Assembly: GCF_000282495.1 (NCBI RefSeq)
Contig: NZ_AKJE01000028.1
Span: 1-64,000, forward strand
Length of the DNA: 64,000 nucleotides
Origin: Pseudomonas sp. GM79
GTDB lineage: Bacteria > Pseudomonadota > Gammaproteobacteria > Pseudomonadales > Pseudomonadaceae
Reading direction: 5' to 3'
Shown here: piece by piece, positions 7,585-18,716 of the stretch
Layout of the letters: each line of letters starts with the position of its first letter
Position numbering within the stretch: position 1 is the first letter of the stretch
Made by a program: the position numbers and the translations under genes
Notes under the pieces: generated by a model
What the model saw: the letters and a program-made list of their open reading frames with translations, nothing else
What the model was told of the DNA's origin: nothing
Database searches by the model: none

Positions 7585-9582
7585 ATGACCGCTGAAAAAC
7601 CCACAGAGTTGAGCTACAACCCGCATATACCGCTGTCGCAGGCGTTACTGCTACCGCGGATCGTGATCGAAAACACCATGCCGACCCTCGATGGCGGGCA
7701 ATTCGCCGTTAAAGCCGTGATTGATCAGGACGTGGTGGTGACCAGCAAAGTGTTTGCCGACGGTCATGACAAGCTGGCCGTGCGCATCCGCTGGCGTGCC
7801 GAGGGCGACGAAACCTGGCAGAGCGAGGTGATGGCCGAGCTGGGCAATAACGGCTGGCAGGGCCAGTTTCGTGTGCAGAAGCAGGGGCGTTATGTGTTCT
7901 GCCTCGAAGCCTGGATCGATCAGTTCGCCAGCTTTTGTTATGAACTGAAAAAAAAGCACGACGCCGGCGTCTCGGTCAGCCTGGAATTGCAGGAAGGGCG
8001 CACCCACGTCCAGCAGGCAGCCGAACGCTCTGAAGGCCCGCTCAGTGAACAACTGGCGGCGTTGCACCATGAGCTGTCCGGTCTGCTCGAAACCGAGCAG
8101 GTCGCCTTGTTTCTGCACCAACGCAGCGCGGGCTTGATGGCCCAGGCCGATCATCGTCCCTTCCTGAGCCTGAGCCCTGAATACCCGGTGGACGTGGAGC
8201 GAGAGCTGGCGCAGTTCGCCAGCTGGTATGAATTGTTTCCGCGCTCGATCACCGATGACCCAGCCCGTCATGGCACCTTCAATGACGTGCATTCGCGGCT
8301 GGCGATGATCCAGGACATGGGCTTCGACGTGCTGTATTTCACGCCGATCCACCCGATCGGCCGCAGCTACCGCAAAGGCCCGAACAACTCGTTGATCGCC
8401 GGCCCGGACGACCCGGGTAGCCCTTACGCTATTGGCAGCGAAGAGGGTGGGCATGAGGCGATTCACTCGGAACTGGGTACTCGCGAAGATTTTCGCCGGC
8501 TCGTCGCGGCCGCCGCCGAGCACGGGCTGGAAGTCGCCCTCGATTTCGCGATTCAGTGCTCCCAGGACCACCCGTGGCTCAACCAGCACCCGGGCTGGTT
8601 CAACTGGCGGCCGGACGGCACGATCAAATACGCCGAGAACCCGCCGAAGAAATACCAGGACATCGTCAACGTCGATTTCTATGCCGTGGACGCGATTCCC
8701 GGCCTTTGGATCGAGTTGCGCGACATCGTCGTGGGCTGGGTCAAGGAGGGCGTGAAGCTGTTTCGCGTCGACAACCCTCACACCAAACCGTTGCCGTTCT
8801 GGCAGTGGATGATCGCCGATGTGCGGGCGCTGTATCCCGAGGTGATCTTCCTGGCCGAAGCCTTTACCACCCCGGCGATGATGGCGCGTTTGGGCAAGGT
8901 CGGTTACTCCCAGAGCTACACCTATTTCACCTGGCGCAACACCAAGACCGAGCTGGCGACTTATTTCACCGAACTCAATGAGTCGCCGTGGCGTGAATGC
9001 TACCGGCCGAATTTTTTCGTCAATACGCCGGACATCAACCCGACGTTCCTGCATGAATCCGGGCGCGCCGGTTTTCTCATCCGTGCCGCGCTGGCGACCA
9101 TGGGCTCCGGCCTGTGGGGCATGTATTCGGGGTTTGAGTTGTGTGAAGCGGCGCCGGTGCCGGGCCGGGAGGAATACCTCAATTCCGAGAAGTACGAAAT
9201 CCGCCCACGGGACTTCAACGCGCCGGGCAACATCATTGCCGAAATCGCCCAGCTCAACCGCATCCGCCGGCAGAACCCGGCGCTGCACACGCACTTGGGT
9301 CTGAAGGTCTACAACGCGTGGAACGACAACATCCTGTACTTCGGCAAACGCAGCGTCGACGGCAGCAATTTCATTCTGGTGGCGGTCAGCCTCGATCCGC
9401 ATCACGCCCAGGAGGCAAACTTCGAATTGCCGCTGTGGGAAATGGGCCTGCCCGATGATGCTGTCACTCAGGGCGAAGATTTGATGAACGGCCATCGCTG
9501 GACCTGGCACGGCAAGTACCAGTTCATGCGGATCGAACCGTGGCATCTGCCGTTCGGGATTTGGAGGATTACTAGTTCCTGA
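7585..9582 (+). CDS. glgE: alpha-1,4-glucan:maltose-1-phosphate maltosyltransferase GlgE
   Basis: A 665-aa GH13 enzyme that extends alpha-1,4-glucan using maltose 1-phosphate. The N-terminal half is an all-beta/helical domain (DUF3416-like), and the catalytic barrel begins near residue 210. The predicted nucleophile is Asp396 in FRVDNPHTKP, and the acid/base is Glu425 in LAEAFT. These positions fit the characterised Streptomyces enzyme (394/423). The start ATG 7585 has AGGAG nine bases upstream; an upstream GTG at 7501 in the same frame is unlikely. It heads a plus-strand block with treS-maltokinase, which supplies its substrate, and glgB. A type-2 REP pair separates it from treS. Confidence 0.95.
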   Translation: MTAEKPTELSYNPHIPLSQALLLPRIVIENTMPTLDGGQFAVKAVIDQDVVVTSKVFADGHDKLAVRIRWRAEGDETWQSEVMAELGNNGWQGQFRVQKQGRYVFCLEAWIDQFASFCYELKKKHDAGVSVSLELQEGRTHVQQAAERSEGPLSEQLAALHHELSGLLETEQVALFLHQRSAGLMAQADHRPFLSLSPEYPVDVERELAQFASWYELFPRSITDDPARHGTFNDVHSRLAMIQDMGFDVLYFTPIHPIGRSYRKGPNNSLIAGPDDPGSPYAIGSEEGGHEAIHSELGTREDFRRLVAAAAEHGLEVALDFAIQCSQDHPWLNQHPGWFNWRPDGTIKYAENPPKKYQDIVNVDFYAVDAIPGLWIELRDIVVGWVKEGVKLFRVDNPHTKPLPFWQWMIADVRALYPEVIFLAEAFTTPAMMARLGKVGYSQSYTYFTWRNTKTELATYFTELNESPWRECYRPNFFVNTPDINPTFLHESGRAGFLIRAALATMGSGLWGMYSGFELCEAAPVPGREEYLNSEKYEIRPRDFNAPGNIIAEIAQLNRIRRQNPALHTHLGLKVYNAWNDNILYFGKRSVDGSNFILVAVSLDPHHAQEANFELPLWEMGLPDDAVTQGEDLMNGHRWTWHGKYQFMRIEPWHLPFGIWRITSS

Positions 9583-9600
9583 TCCTGGCGAAGATCAAAT

Positions 9601-9688
9601 GTGGGAGCGGGCTTGCTCGCGAAAGCGGTGTGTCAGGCGACATCAACGCTGACTGTTATGGCCCCTTCGCGAGCAAGCCCGCTCCCAC
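9601..9688. repeat. REP palindrome pair, type 2
   Basis: Inverted gtgggagcgggcttgctcgc and complement flank a loop with gcgacatcaacgctgactg, in the glgE-treS gap. Confidence 0.86.
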
Positions 9689-9745
9689 ACTGACTGCATT
9701 TCTTCAGGCAGATACTGTTTTCCCAGAATTTTTCAGGAGTTACAA

Positions 9746-12700
9746 ATGGCGAAGAAACCCAGGTCAGCCACCTTCATCAAGGACCCGCTCTGGTACAAGG
9801 ATGCGGTGATCTACCAGGTTCACGTTAAGTCTTTTTTCGACTCCAACAACGACGGGATCGGCGACTTTCCCGGCCTTATCGCCAAACTCGATTACATTGC
9901 CGATCTGGGCGTCAACACCATCTGGCTGTTGCCGTTCTACCCCTCGCCACGACGTGACGATGGCTATGACATCGCTGAATACCGTGGCGTACACCCTGAC
10001 TACGGCACCTTGGCCGATGCCAAGCGCTTCATTGCCGAGGCCCATAAACGCGGGCTGCGGGTGATTACCGAATTGGTCATCAACCACACCTCGGACCAGC
10101 ACGCGTGGTTCCAGCGCGCGCGCAAGGCCAAGCCCGGTTCGGCGGCCCGCGACTTCTATGTCTGGTCCGATAACGATCAGAAATACGACGGCACCCGCAT
10201 CATCTTTCTCGACACCGAAAAGTCCAACTGGACCTGGGACCCGGTGGCCGGTCAGTACTTCTGGCACCGTTTCTATTCCCACCAGCCGGACCTGAACTTC
10301 GACAACCCGCAGGTCATGAAAGCGGTGCTGTCGGTGATGCGTTACTGGCTCGACATGGGCATCGACGGTCTGCGGCTGGACGCGATCCCGTACCTGATCG
10401 AGCGCGACGGCACCAACAACGAAAACCTGCCCGAGACCCACGACGTCCTCAAGCAGATCCGTGCCGAGATCGACGCCAATTACCCCGACCGCATGCTGCT
10501 GGCCGAGGCCAATCAGTGGCCGGAAGACACCCAGTTGTACTTTGGCAACACTGACGCCAGCGGCCAGAAAGGCGACGAATGCCACATGGCCTTTCACTTC
10601 CCGTTGATGCCACGCATGTACATGGCGCTGGCTCAGGAAGATCGTTTCCCGATCACCGACATTCTGCGCCAGACCCCGGAAATTCCCGCCAACTGCCAGT
10701 GGGCGATTTTCCTGCGCAACCACGATGAGCTGACCCTGGAAATGGTCACCGACCGGGAGCGCGATTATCTGTGGAATTACTACGCCGCCGACCGTCGGGC
10801 GCGGATCAATCTGGGGATTCGCCGGCGTCTGGCGCCGTTGATGGAACGTGATCGTCGCCGCGTGGAATTGCTCAACAGTTTGCTGCTGTCGATGCCTGGC
10901 ACGCCGACCCTGTATTACGGCGATGAAATCGGCATGGGCGACAACATTTACCTCGGTGACCGCGACGGTGTGCGCACGCCGATGCAATGGTCGATCGACC
11001 GTAACGGCGGGTTCTCCCGCGCCGACCCGGCCAGTCTGGTGTTGCCGCCGATCATGGACCCGCTCTATGGCTATCTGTCGGTCAACGTCGAAACCCAGGC
11101 CGGTGACCCTCATTCATTGTTGAACTGGAACCGGCGCCTGCTCGCGGTGCGCAAGCAGTCCAAGGCCTTTGGTCGTGGGACGCTGAAGATGCTTTCGCCG
11201 AGCAATCGACGGATCCTGGCGTATACCCGCGAATTCACCGGCCCGGACGGCAAGCACGAGATCATTTTGTGCGTGGCCAACGTGTCCCGCAGCGCGCAGG
11301 CGGCGGAACTGGACCTGTCGGCGTACGTCGGCATGGTTCCGGTGGAGATGCTCGGCGGCAATGCGTTCCCGCCCATCGGCCAGTTGAATTTCCTGCTGAC
11401 GCTGGCGCCTTACGGTTTTTATTGGTTCGGGCTGGCGGCGGAAAACCAAATGCCGAGCTGGCACGTGGAGCCGGCGCAAAGCCTGCCGGACTTCACCACC
11501 CTGGTGCTGAAGAAACGCATGGAAGAGCTGCTCGAAGCGCCGTCCCGCCACACACTGGAACAGGGCATCCTGCCGAGCTGGTTGCAGAACCGCCGCTGGT
11601 ACGCCGGCAAGGACGGCGTCATCGACAGCGTCAACCTCGCTTATGGCGTACGTTTCGGCGACCCGCAGCATCCGGTGCTGTTGGGGGAAATCGACGTCAC
11701 CAGCGGCGGGCAGACCAGCCGCTATCAGTTGCCGTTCGGTTTTATTTCCGAGGAACAGGTTGGCGCTGCCTTACCGCAGCAATTGGCACTGGCCCGAGTC
11801 CGGCGCGGTCGTCAGGTCGGCCTGATCACCGATGCTTTCAGCCTCGACAGCTTTGTTCATGCCGTGTTGCAGAGCATGCAGGCCGGCATGGTGTTACCGT
11901 CCGACGGCGGCGAGATCCGTTTCGAGCCGACCGACGAACTGACCAGGCTTGGCCTGACGGCCGAGTCGGAGGTGCGGTATCTGTCCGCCGAGCAATCCAA
12001 CAGTTCGGTGGTGATCGGCAGCAGCCTGGTGCTCAAGCTGATCCGCAAGGTCGCGTCAGGGGTGCACCCGGAACTGGAAATGAGTGCGTACCTGACCCAT
12101 GCCGGTTTCCAGAATATTTCGCCGCTGCTGGGCGCGGTGATTCGTCGCAACGCGGCAGGCGAGGACACGTTGCTGATGATCGCCCAAGGCTACTTGAGCA
12201 ATCAGGGCGATGCGTGGGAGTGGACCCAGAACAACCTCGAACGGGCGCTTCGCGATGAACTTGCCGATGCCGTGTCGGAGCAGGAGCAGCATTACAACGC
12301 TCTCGGTGAGCTGAAGGATTTTGCCGGCATGCTCGGCCAGCGTCTGGGGGAAATGCATCAGGTGTTGGCGGCCCCGAGCGCCAACCCGGACTTCGCCCCA
12401 CAGATCACCACCCAGAAAGATGCCCTGGCCTCGGCCAAGGACGTGGCGGCGCAACTGGAACACGCCCTGAAGCTGCTCAAGCAGCATCAAACTGAACTGA
12501 ACGCCGCGGATCAGGCATTGGTCAGTCGCTTGCTGGACAACAAAAAAGCCATCCTCAGCCATGTTCAGGAGTTGGGTAAGAAAGCGGCTGGTGGCCTGCG
12601 CATTCGCGTCCATGGTGACTTGCACCTGGGGCAGGTGCTGGTGATCAAGGGCGATGCCTACCTGATCGATTTCGAGGGCGAGCCGGCGCGGCCACTGCAT

Positions 12701-13087
12701 GAACGCCGAGGCAAACACAGCCCTTATAAAGATGTCAGCGGCGTGTTGCGCTCCTTCGATTATGCCGCGGCGATGACGATCAACGTGCATAACGTCGATA
12801 ACACCGTCGAGGCCCAGGCCGCGCGTCAACGGGTCGCCGATCGTTATCTGAGAGAGGCGCGGCAAGCATTTGTCGACGCTTATCGGCTGGCGGCAGCTAG
12901 TCTTGCTCATGCATGGCAAGATCCTGAAGGCGAGGACGCCGCGCTGGCGTTGTTCGGTCTGGAGAAGGCGGCTTATGAAGTGGCCTATGAGGCTGAAAAT
13001 CGCCCCACCTGGCTGCCCGTGCCGTTGCACGGTCTGTACGGGTTATTGAGTGGGCTCAAACCCTTTTCCGATCTTGGTGGAGAGTAG
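9746..13087 (+). CDS. treS: trehalose synthase/maltokinase fusion (TreS-Pep2)
   Basis: A 1113-aa bifunctional protein. Residues about 10-540 are a GH13 trehalose synthase (maltose alpha-D-glucosyltransferase) with nucleophile Asp212 in GLRLDAIP, acid/base Glu254 in [11 protein letters not shown] and the NHDELTLEM motif. Residues about 570-1113 are a maltokinase: [12 protein letters not shown] opens the domain, HGDLHLGQ holds the catalytic Asp958, and IDFEGEP holds the metal-binding Asp975. The fusion converts trehalose to maltose and phosphorylates it to maltose 1-phosphate for GlgE. The ATG has AGGAG upstream. glgB starts two bases after its stop, so the two are co-translated. The fused arrangement is common in Pseudomonas; actinobacteria usually keep TreS and Pep2 separate. 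Confidence 0.95.
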   Translation: MAKKPRSATFIKDPLWYKDAVIYQVHVKSFFDSNNDGIGDFPGLIAKLDYIADLGVNTIWLLPFYPSPRRDDGYDIAEYRGVHPDYGTLADAKRFIAEAHKRGLRVITELVINHTSDQHAWFQRARKAKPGSAARDFYVWSDNDQKYDGTRIIFLDTEKSNWTWDPVAGQYFWHRFYSHQPDLNFDNPQVMKAVLSVMRYWLDMGIDGLRLDAIPYLIERDGTNNENLPETHDVLKQIRAEIDANYPDRMLLAEANQWPEDTQLYFGNTDASGQKGDECHMAFHFPLMPRMYMALAQEDRFPITDILRQTPEIPANCQWAIFLRNHDELTLEMVTDRERDYLWNYYAADRRARINLGIRRRLAPLMERDRRRVELLNSLLLSMPGTPTLYYGDEIGMGDNIYLGDRDGVRTPMQWSIDRNGGFSRADPASLVLPPIMDPLYGYLSVNVETQAGDPHSLLNWNRRLLAVRKQSKAFGRGTLKMLSPSNRRILAYTREFTGPDGKHEIILCVANVSRSAQAAELDLSAYVGMVPVEMLGGNAFPPIGQLNFLLTLAPYGFYWFGLAAENQMPSWHVEPAQSLPDFTTLVLKKRMEELLEAPSRHTLEQGILPSWLQNRRWYAGKDGVIDSVNLAYGVRFGDPQHPVLLGEIDVTSGGQTSRYQLPFGFISEEQVGAALPQQLALARVRRGRQVGLITDAFSLDSFVHAVLQSMQAGMVLPSDGGEIRFEPTDELTRLGLTAESEVRYLSAEQSNSSVVIGSSLVLKLIRKVASGVHPELEMSAYLTHAGFQNISPLLGAVIRRNAAGEDTLLMIAQGYLSNQGDAWEWTQNNLERALRDELADAVSEQEQHYNALGELKDFAGMLGQRLGEMHQVLAAPSANPDFAPQITTQKDALASAKDVAAQLEHALKLLKQHQTELNAADQALVSRLLDNKKAILSHVQELGKKAAGGLRIRVHGDLHLGQVLVIKGDAYLIDFEGEPARPLHERRGKHSPYKDVSGVLRSFDYAAAMTINVHNVDNTVEAQAARQRVADRYLREARQAFVDAYRLAAASLAHAWQDPEGEDAALALFGLEKAAYEVAYEAENRPTWLPVPLHGLYGLLSGLKPFSDLGGE

Positions 13088-13089
13088 TC

Positions 13090-15321
13090 ATGAGTATCTC
13101 GAACAAGGAACAGGGGCACGTGGAACAGGCGCTGCTGCCCAGGGCACGGGATATCGATGCGTTGGTACGCGCCGAGCATCGGGATCCCTTCGCAATTCTC
13201 GGCCCGCACAGCGATGGCGCTGGCGGGCAATTCATTCGAGCCTATCTACCGGACGCCTTGAGCGTGCAGGTGGTGGACAAGGAATCCGGGGAAGAGCTCG
13301 GCAGCCTTGAGACCACCCAAACCCCGGGGCTGTTCGTCGGGCACTTCGAGCGGGCCCGACCCTATCAGTTGCGAACCCGTTGGGCCGGTGGCGAGCAACT
13401 CGCCGAGGACCCTTACAGCTTTGGCCCGTTACTCGGCGAGATGGATTTGTACCTGTTCGCCGAGGGCAATCACCGGGACTTGAGCAGTTGCCTCGGCGCG
13501 CAGCTGAAGACGGTCGATGGCGTGGAGGGTGTGCGCTTCGCCGTGTGGGCGCCGAATGCCAAAAGGGTTTCGGTGGTTGGCGATTTCAACGTCTGGGACG
13601 GCCGTCGTCATCCGATGCGTCTGCGCCATCCCACCGGTGTCTGGGAGTTGTTCATTCCGCGCCTGCAAGCGGGGGAAGCCTACAAATACGAAATTCTCGG
13701 CGCCCATGGCATTCTGCCGCTCAAGGCCGACCCGATGGCCCTCGCCACTGCACTGCCGCCCGACACTGCATCGAAAGTTGCCTCGCCGCTGAAAATCGAC
13801 TGGCAGGACCACGCCTGGATGCAGTCGCGGGGCGAGCGTCAGCGAACCAGCGCACCGTTGTCGATCTACGAATTGCACGCCGGTTCCTGGCAATGCGAGC
13901 TGGATGACCTGGGCGAGGTCGCCCGTCAGTACACCTGGCCCGAGTTGGCCGAGCGGCTGATTCCTTATGTAAAGGAGCTGGGTTTCACCCACATCGAACT
14001 GATGCCGATCATGGAGCATCCGTTCGGTGGTTCCTGGGGTTATCAATTGCTGTCGCAATTCGCTCCGAGCGCCCGTTACGGCACGCCGGATGAGTTCGCC
14101 GCGTTCGTCAATGCCTGTCACCAGGCCGAGATCGGCGTGATCCTTGATTGGGTGCCGGCGCATTTCCCCACCGATACCCACGGCCTGGCGCAGTTCGATG
14201 GCACCGCGCTGTATGAGTACGGCAACCCGCAGGAAGGTTTTCACCAGGACTGGGACACGCTGATCTACAACCTGGGCCGCACCGAGGTACACGGCTACAT
14301 GCTGGCCTCGGCGCTGCATTGGCTCAAGCATTTCCACGTCGATGGCCTGCGCGTGGACGCAGTGGCGTCGATGCTGTATCGCGATTACTCGCGCAAGGCC
14401 GGCGAGTGGGTGCCCAACCGTCACGGCGGTCGGGAGAATCTGGAGGCCATTGATTTCGTCCGCCATCTCAACGATGTGGTGGCCCTGGAAACGCCGGGCG
14501 CGTTGGTGATTGCCGAAGAATCCACGGCGTGGCCGGGTGTCAGCCAGAGCACGCAACAGGGTGGGCTGGGTTTTGCCTATAAGTGGAACATGGGCTGGAT
14601 GCACGACTCGCTGCATTACATTCAGCAGGATCCGGTGTACCGCGCCCATCATCACAACGAGCTGAGTTTCGGCCTGGTGTATGCCTGGTCCGAACGCTTC
14701 ATCCTGCCGATTTCTCACGATGAAGTGGTGCATGGCAAGCATTCGCTGATTGACAAGATGCCGGGGGATCGCTGGCAGAAGTTTGCCAATTTGCGGGCTT
14801 ATCTGAGTTTCATGTGGACGCATCCGGGCAAGAAATTGTTGTTCATGGGCTGCGAGTTCGGCCAGTGGCGTGAGTGGAATCACGATCAGCAACTGGACTG
14901 GTATTTGCTGCAATACCCGGAACACCAGGGGGTGCGCAAACTGGTCGGTGACCTGAATCGGTTGTATCGCGAAGAACCGGCGCTGCACGACCAGGACGAT
15001 GCCCCGCAAGGCTTCCAGTGGTTGATCGGCGACGATGCGGTCAACAGCGTCTACGCCTGGTTGCGCTGGAGCAAGGAGGGCAGGCCGGTGTTGGTGGTGG
15101 CCAACTTTACCCCGGTACCGCGTCAGTCCTATCGTGTCGGCGTACCGTTTGCCGGGCGTTGGGTCGAGTTGATCAACAGCGACGCCGACACTTACGCCGG
15201 GTCCAATTACGGCAATGGTGGCGGGGTGTTCACCGACGAAGAACCGAGCCATGGCCAGGCGCTCTCACTGGAGTTGAATTTGCCGCCGTTGGGGGTGTTG
15301 ATTTTGCGGCCGGAGGGTTGA
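13090..15321 (+). CDS. glgB: 1,4-alpha-glucan branching enzyme GlgB
   Basis: A 743-aa GH13/CBM48 enzyme that introduces alpha-1,6 branches into glucan. An N-terminal extension and two early-set domains ([20 protein letters not shown] near residue 150) precede the catalytic barrel. The nucleophile is Asp423 in [15 protein letters not shown], the acid/base is Glu476 in VIAEEST, and the third acidic residue is in [10 protein letters not shown]. The length is normal for the family. GGTGGAG in the end of treS acts as ribosome-binding site, and the genes are two bases apart. It works on the linear glucan made by GlgE and GlgA. A REP pair follows. Confidence 0.96.
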   Translation: MSISNKEQGHVEQALLPRARDIDALVRAEHRDPFAILGPHSDGAGGQFIRAYLPDALSVQVVDKESGEELGSLETTQTPGLFVGHFERARPYQLRTRWAGGEQLAEDPYSFGPLLGEMDLYLFAEGNHRDLSSCLGAQLKTVDGVEGVRFAVWAPNAKRVSVVGDFNVWDGRRHPMRLRHPTGVWELFIPRLQAGEAYKYEILGAHGILPLKADPMALATALPPDTASKVASPLKIDWQDHAWMQSRGERQRTSAPLSIYELHAGSWQCELDDLGEVARQYTWPELAERLIPYVKELGFTHIELMPIMEHPFGGSWGYQLLSQFAPSARYGTPDEFAAFVNACHQAEIGVILDWVPAHFPTDTHGLAQFDGTALYEYGNPQEGFHQDWDTLIYNLGRTEVHGYMLASALHWLKHFHVDGLRVDAVASMLYRDYSRKAGEWVPNRHGGRENLEAIDFVRHLNDVVALETPGALVIAEESTAWPGVSQSTQQGGLGFAYKWNMGWMHDSLHYIQQDPVYRAHHHNELSFGLVYAWSERFILPISHDEVVHGKHSLIDKMPGDRWQKFANLRAYLSFMWTHPGKKLLFMGCEFGQWREWNHDQQLDWYLLQYPEHQGVRKLVGDLNRLYREEPALHDQDDAPQGFQWLIGDDAVNSVYAWLRWSKEGRPVLVVANFTPVPRQSYRVGVPFAGRWVELINSDADTYAGSNYGNGGGVFTDEEPSHGQALSLELNLPPLGVLILRPEG

Positions 15322-15341
15322 TCTAAAACCGCGTCGCTTCA

Positions 15342-15417
15342 TTCGCGAGCAAGCCCGCTCCCACATTGGATTGTCGTCGTGCACAACACCAATGTGGGAG
15401 CGGGCTTGCTCGCGAAG
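15342..15417. repeat. REP palindrome pair, type 2
   Basis: Inverted copies of ttcgcgagcaagcccgctcc are separated by about 30 bases. The pair lies between glgB and the convergent autotransporter-like gene. Confidence 0.85.
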
Positions 15418-15456
15418 GGGCCAGACCGAGCAAAGCGCTTCCTGAAACTCATGCAC

Positions 15457-16524
15457 TCACCACCGCATCCGCACCCCCAAACTGCCAATCAACCCGTTCA
15501 AATCATTGTCATCCACATCGCTGCTGTAATCGGCGCTGATGTACAGGCTGACCAAAGGCGTCACTCTGGCTACCAGCCCCAAACCCACATCCACCGTCGA
15601 GGATTTGCGGCTGCTGCTGATTTTGTCGACCTGATCCAGGCTCACGGTATTACCGGTGTATACCGTGTGCCACACGTTGGTGCGCACATAGGGTTCGACC
15701 GGCAGGCCATTGATATCGTAACTGCCTTTCAAGCGTGCACCGACCCGACCGCTCCAGGACGACATGTCGCTGGAGGAGCCGTTGCCGGAGCCGGCATAGG
15801 GCGTATCCAGCGTAATGCGTTGATTGATCAACTGCGCCTGGGGTTCGATCACCCAGTTATTACCCAGGCCAATCGGGAAACCACCTTCCACCGACAGCGT
15901 CACCGCGCTGCCTTCGGTGGCTTGTCGCGCCCCTTGATCATTGCGGCTGTAGCCGTTGACCCGGCCGCCACTGGCACTCAAGTCTACGTGCCAGCCTTTT
16001 GGGCCGGTCAGGCTCCAGTAGGCGCCGAGACTCTGGCCTTGAAGGTTGAGCGTGTCATGGCCGGGATCGGCGAGGGCGCGACTGGTCAGCAGACCGTTGT
16101 CATTGCCCTGGAATTGGGTAGTGCCGCCGATCAGTCCGACCCGTTGGGTATGGCCGCTGTTGCTTTGGACGGTCAGCAGTGCCGGGCCTTTGAATTCGCT
16201 GGCGCCGGGGATGGAAGAGCCCTGGGCCAGATAGTCGGTTTGGGCCTGCCGTGAGGTCTTTCCATAGACGTGGTCCCAGGCCGAAGGCGCGGCGTCTTCG
16301 ACCGTAAGGCGTGAGCTTTGTAAGTCTGGATTGACGCGTGAACGACCGGGATACGTGGCGGAGCCGGCGGGCAAGGTAAGGGTCGGCAGTGCCTGGTTAT
16401 ACCAAAGCGTTGGTTCATCCTCGGCAGACGAGGCCTGCACCTCCATGGATGAGCACAGCAGGAGTGAACTCGTGACGGTGCAAAAAGTGATTTTGATCTC
16501 TTGTGGGGTGAATGAAGTTTTCAT
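15457..16524 (-). CDS. autotransporter-type outer-membrane beta-barrel protein without a clear passenger
   Basis: A 355-aa protein with a signal-peptide-like start (hydrophobic residues about 12-27, then ASSAEDE) and a C-terminal autotransporter barrel of about 260 residues. The barrel shows alternating amphipathic strands such as GAYWSLTGPKGWHVDLSASGG and ends in the aromatic residue of VRMRW, the usual outer-membrane targeting end. Only about 70 residues separate the signal from the barrel, so there is no room for a normal passenger domain. It resembles barrel-only pertactin-like proteins. ATG 16524 has AAGG upstream. The function is unknown; it sits in the glucan locus by position only. 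Confidence 0.8.
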   Translation of the reverse strand: MKTSFTPQEIKITFCTVTSSLLLCSSMEVQASSAEDEPTLWYNQALPTLTLPAGSATYPGRSRVNPDLQSSRLTVEDAAPSAWDHVYGKTSRQAQTDYLAQGSSIPGASEFKGPALLTVQSNSGHTQRVGLIGGTTQFQGNDNGLLTSRALADPGHDTLNLQGQSLGAYWSLTGPKGWHVDLSASGGRVNGYSRNDQGARQATEGSAVTLSVEGGFPIGLGNNWVIEPQAQLINQRITLDTPYAGSGNGSSSDMSSWSGRVGARLKGSYDINGLPVEPYVRTNVWHTVYTGNTVSLDQVDKISSSRKSSTVDVGLGLVARVTPLVSLYISADYSSDVDDNDLNGLIGSLGVRMRW

Positions 16525-16952
16525 GGGGGTCTACCTTGCAATCGCATGCGTATCTCGCTTTGGCGTCTCTCCTACCCCGAATGAGGGGCGACCGAATGGA
16601 TTGGGGCAAGGTCAGACCCGCCCGTTTTTACAGGAGTCTGGTGGCTTGCCCCTGATGGATTTCCGGGGGTAGTAAGCACTAGCTAAGAAGACTGCTGGCG
16701 CTGCGTCAAGAAAGTGGCCGATAAGCGGTATGGCTATTTTAGGCGTTGTAAGTGACTGATTTTTGGCGCGTATATAAGTTGTTGTTTGTGCGAAAAATCA
16801 TCCAGAAAGGCGCGGCCCAGACACGTTGGGTAGGGGGCTATCGGTTGTTTGGTGGATGATCCAGTGCAGGATAAACAAACGGCGTCGGTGCGCTATTGCT
16901 GTCATTTTTTCTGTCAGAGTTGGCAGTCCTTGGCGACTGTCATTTGACGGTG
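16525..16952. other. 428-bp intergenic region with a long inverted repeat
   Basis: No convincing gene lies here. It is the upstream region of the autotransporter-like gene and the downstream region of the endonuclease-like gene. It contains a broken inverted repeat at 16603-16652 with outer arms ggggcaag/cttgcccc and inner arms cagac/gtctg, and AT-rich DNA around 16730-16790 that could hold a promoter. No REP is present. Confidence 0.55.
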
Positions 16953-17753
16953 TTACAGGCGCACTTCCACCGCCAGCGGCAAATGGTCCGACAGATGCGT
17001 CCAGGGTTTGTGGCCAAGTATTCGCGGTTCATGACTGCTGGCGTTACGCAGGTAGATCCGGTCCAGGCGCAGGAGGGGAAAACGCGCCGGGTAAGTTTTC
17101 GCCGGTCGGCCATGATGGCGTTCGAAGGCTTCATGCAGGTAGTCGCGCCGGGCGAGGGCGGCGTTGCCTTGCAACTGCCAGTCGTTGAAATCGCCGGCAA
17201 TAATCACCGGGGCGTCATCGGGCAACGATTCGAGCAACAGGCAGAGCAACTGCAGTTGCAGTTGTCGATGGCTTTCCAACAGGCTCAGGTGCACGCAAAT
17301 GGCATGCACTTCGGCATGCCCTGGCACATCCAGTACGCAATGCAACAACCCGCGCCGCTCGGGGCCGGTAATCGAGACGTCGAGGTTGCGAAATTCGCGG
17401 ATCGGGTATTTCGACAGCAGGGCATTGCCGTGGTGGCCGTCGGGGTAGACCGCGTTGCGACCGTAAGCGAAATCGCTCCACATGCTGTCGGCCAGGAACT
17501 CGTATTGCGAGGTCTGTGGCCAGTCGTTGTAGCGGGAAGAATGCCGGTCGTGCTCACCGACCACTTCCTGCAGAAACACCAGGTCTGCCGACGTGCTGCG
17601 TACCGCTTCACGCAACTCCGGGAGGATGAAACGCCGGTTGAGGGCAGTGAAGCCTTTATGGGTGTTGACCGTCAGCACTCTGAGTCGATGAACCGCCGCA
17701 GGCGTGTTCGGTGGTATTGATTCGACGGCTTGTCGTTCGGCATCGCTGGTCAC
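16953..17753 (-). CDS. endonuclease/exonuclease/phosphatase family protein
   Basis: A 266-aa EEP-fold protein. Motifs in order are [19 protein letters not shown] (metal-binding Glu), [31 protein letters not shown] (catalytic Asp/Asn) and the terminal [11 protein letters not shown] (Asp-His pair). All the metal-dependent catalytic residues are visible. Relatives include the YbhP-like proteins found beside cardiolipin synthase genes; no such synthase is adjacent here. Start: GTG 17753 is preferred because AGAGGAG lies five bases upstream. An earlier in-frame GTG at 17759 overlaps that site. The substrate, nucleic acid or phospholipid, is not known. Confidence 0.88.
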   Translation of the reverse strand: MTSDAERQAVESIPPNTPAAVHRLRVLTVNTHKGFTALNRRFILPELREAVRSTSADLVFLQEVVGEHDRHSSRYNDWPQTSQYEFLADSMWSDFAYGRNAVYPDGHHGNALLSKYPIREFRNLDVSITGPERRGLLHCVLDVPGHAEVHAICVHLSLLESHRQLQLQLLCLLLESLPDDAPVIIAGDFNDWQLQGNAALARRDYLHEAFERHHGRPAKTYPARFPLLRLDRIYLRNASSHEPRILGHKPWTHLSDHLPLAVEVRL

Positions 17754-17836
17754 GTTCACTCCTCTGAATCAAGGCTGATGTATGCATGCGACTGGTGCGT
17801 GGGCGAGCAGTTCAGTTTGAGCGACGCCAATCCAAT

Positions 17837-17926
17837 GTGGGAGCGGGCTTGCTCGCGAAGGGGCCGGTACATCCGATACATCTTCGGCGGCTGGCAAACC
17901 GCTTTCGCGAGCAAGCCCGCTCCCAC
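17837..17926. repeat. REP palindrome pair, type 2
   Basis: Inverted gtgggagcgggcttgctcgc units lie between the endonuclease-like and PIG-L-like genes. Confidence 0.86.
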
Positions 17927-17957
17927 ATTGAATGGTGACTTGATTGAGAGTCGGGTT

Positions 17958-18716
17958 TCAGACAAACACAATTTCATACGGCAAACGCATGCGCTCAAGA
18001 AGCACCCGGGGCACTGACGGGGAGACGCCGATCATCGGCTCACCGTCGAGTTGGCTGGCGTAGGCGTAGGTGGCATGGCTTTTACGCGCGACGGTCCAGG
18101 TGTCGAGGCGTACCTTGCGCGCGCGATCCCAGGGGATCAGCCCATGGTCACGTGTCGGCCAGTGCCAGGCCCAAACCGGTATTTCGTTGAGCGTCGCACC
18201 GACCAGTGCTGCGGCTCTGGCGCTGGCGCGGCCGACGGCGTCGTGGTCGCGGTTACCGTCTTCGCGCCAGGTGGTGAACACCACATCGCCGGGGCGCAGG
18301 TAGCGGACGATGAATTGGGTCAGTTCAGACTCCCGTTCGGCCAGCCCGCTGTCGGTGAAGCCGGCGCGAATCCACTTCAGGCTGTGCATCGGCACTCCGA
18401 GCCGGCGCAAGGCTTCGACGCTTTCCTGGGGGCGGAATACGCTCAGGCGTTTCTGTGACCACTGTCGCGAACCAAAATGACTGTAGCTACCGTCGGTGAT
18501 CGAGATCAATTGCAGAGGATGGCCAAGGGCGCACAGCTGTTGCAGGAGGCCGCCGCAGGTCACCACTTCGTCGCCAGGATGCGGCGCGATCACCACTGCG
18601 CGAGCGCCGGCCGGGACCAGGGTTTCGGTATCGATGACAGGGATGTTGTCCAGTTGCTGGGCGCTGTTCCAGATCTGCACGGGCAGACCACTTTCGCTGA
18701 TGGAAACTGTTTTCAT
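17958..18716 (-). CDS. PIG-L (LmbE-like) deacetylase family protein with altered active-site motif
   Basis: A 252-aa protein of the PIG-L/LmbE fold, whose members are zinc-dependent N-deacetylases of amino sugars. The family motif normally reads (A/P)HPDDE; here it reads APHPGDE at residues 44-50. The zinc-binding His46 and Asp49 are kept, but the preceding Asp, regarded as the general base in characterised members, is Gly48 (codon GGC at 18573-18575). A later DGNRDHDAVGR segment keeps the His region. ATG 18716 has GGACG upstream; the longer ORF upstream is non-coding. It is probably transcribed after glgX, separated by a REP pair. Whether it is active is doubtful. Confidence 0.85.
   Translation of the reverse strand: MKTVSISESGLPVQIWNSAQQLDNIPVIDTETLVPAGARAVVIAPHPGDEVVTCGGLLQQLCALGHPLQLISITDGSYSHFGSRQWSQKRLSVFRPQESVEALRRLGVPMHSLKWIRAGFTDSGLAERESELTQFIVRYLRPGDVVFTTWREDGNRDHDAVGRASARAAALVGATLNEIPVWAWHWPTRDHGLIPWDRARKVRLDTWTVARKSHATYAYASQLDGEPMIGVSPSVPRVLLERMRLPYEIVFV

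Noticed and set aside
9764..11113. Long ORF antisense to treS (449 codons) and similar long antisense ORFs at 469-1965, 7651-9546, 13429-15252 and 52469-53743
   Set aside because: They lie fully opposite strongly recognisable genes, have His/Arg/Gln/Gly-rich shadow composition, no domain signatures and no ribosome-binding sites. This is typical of high-GC DNA.
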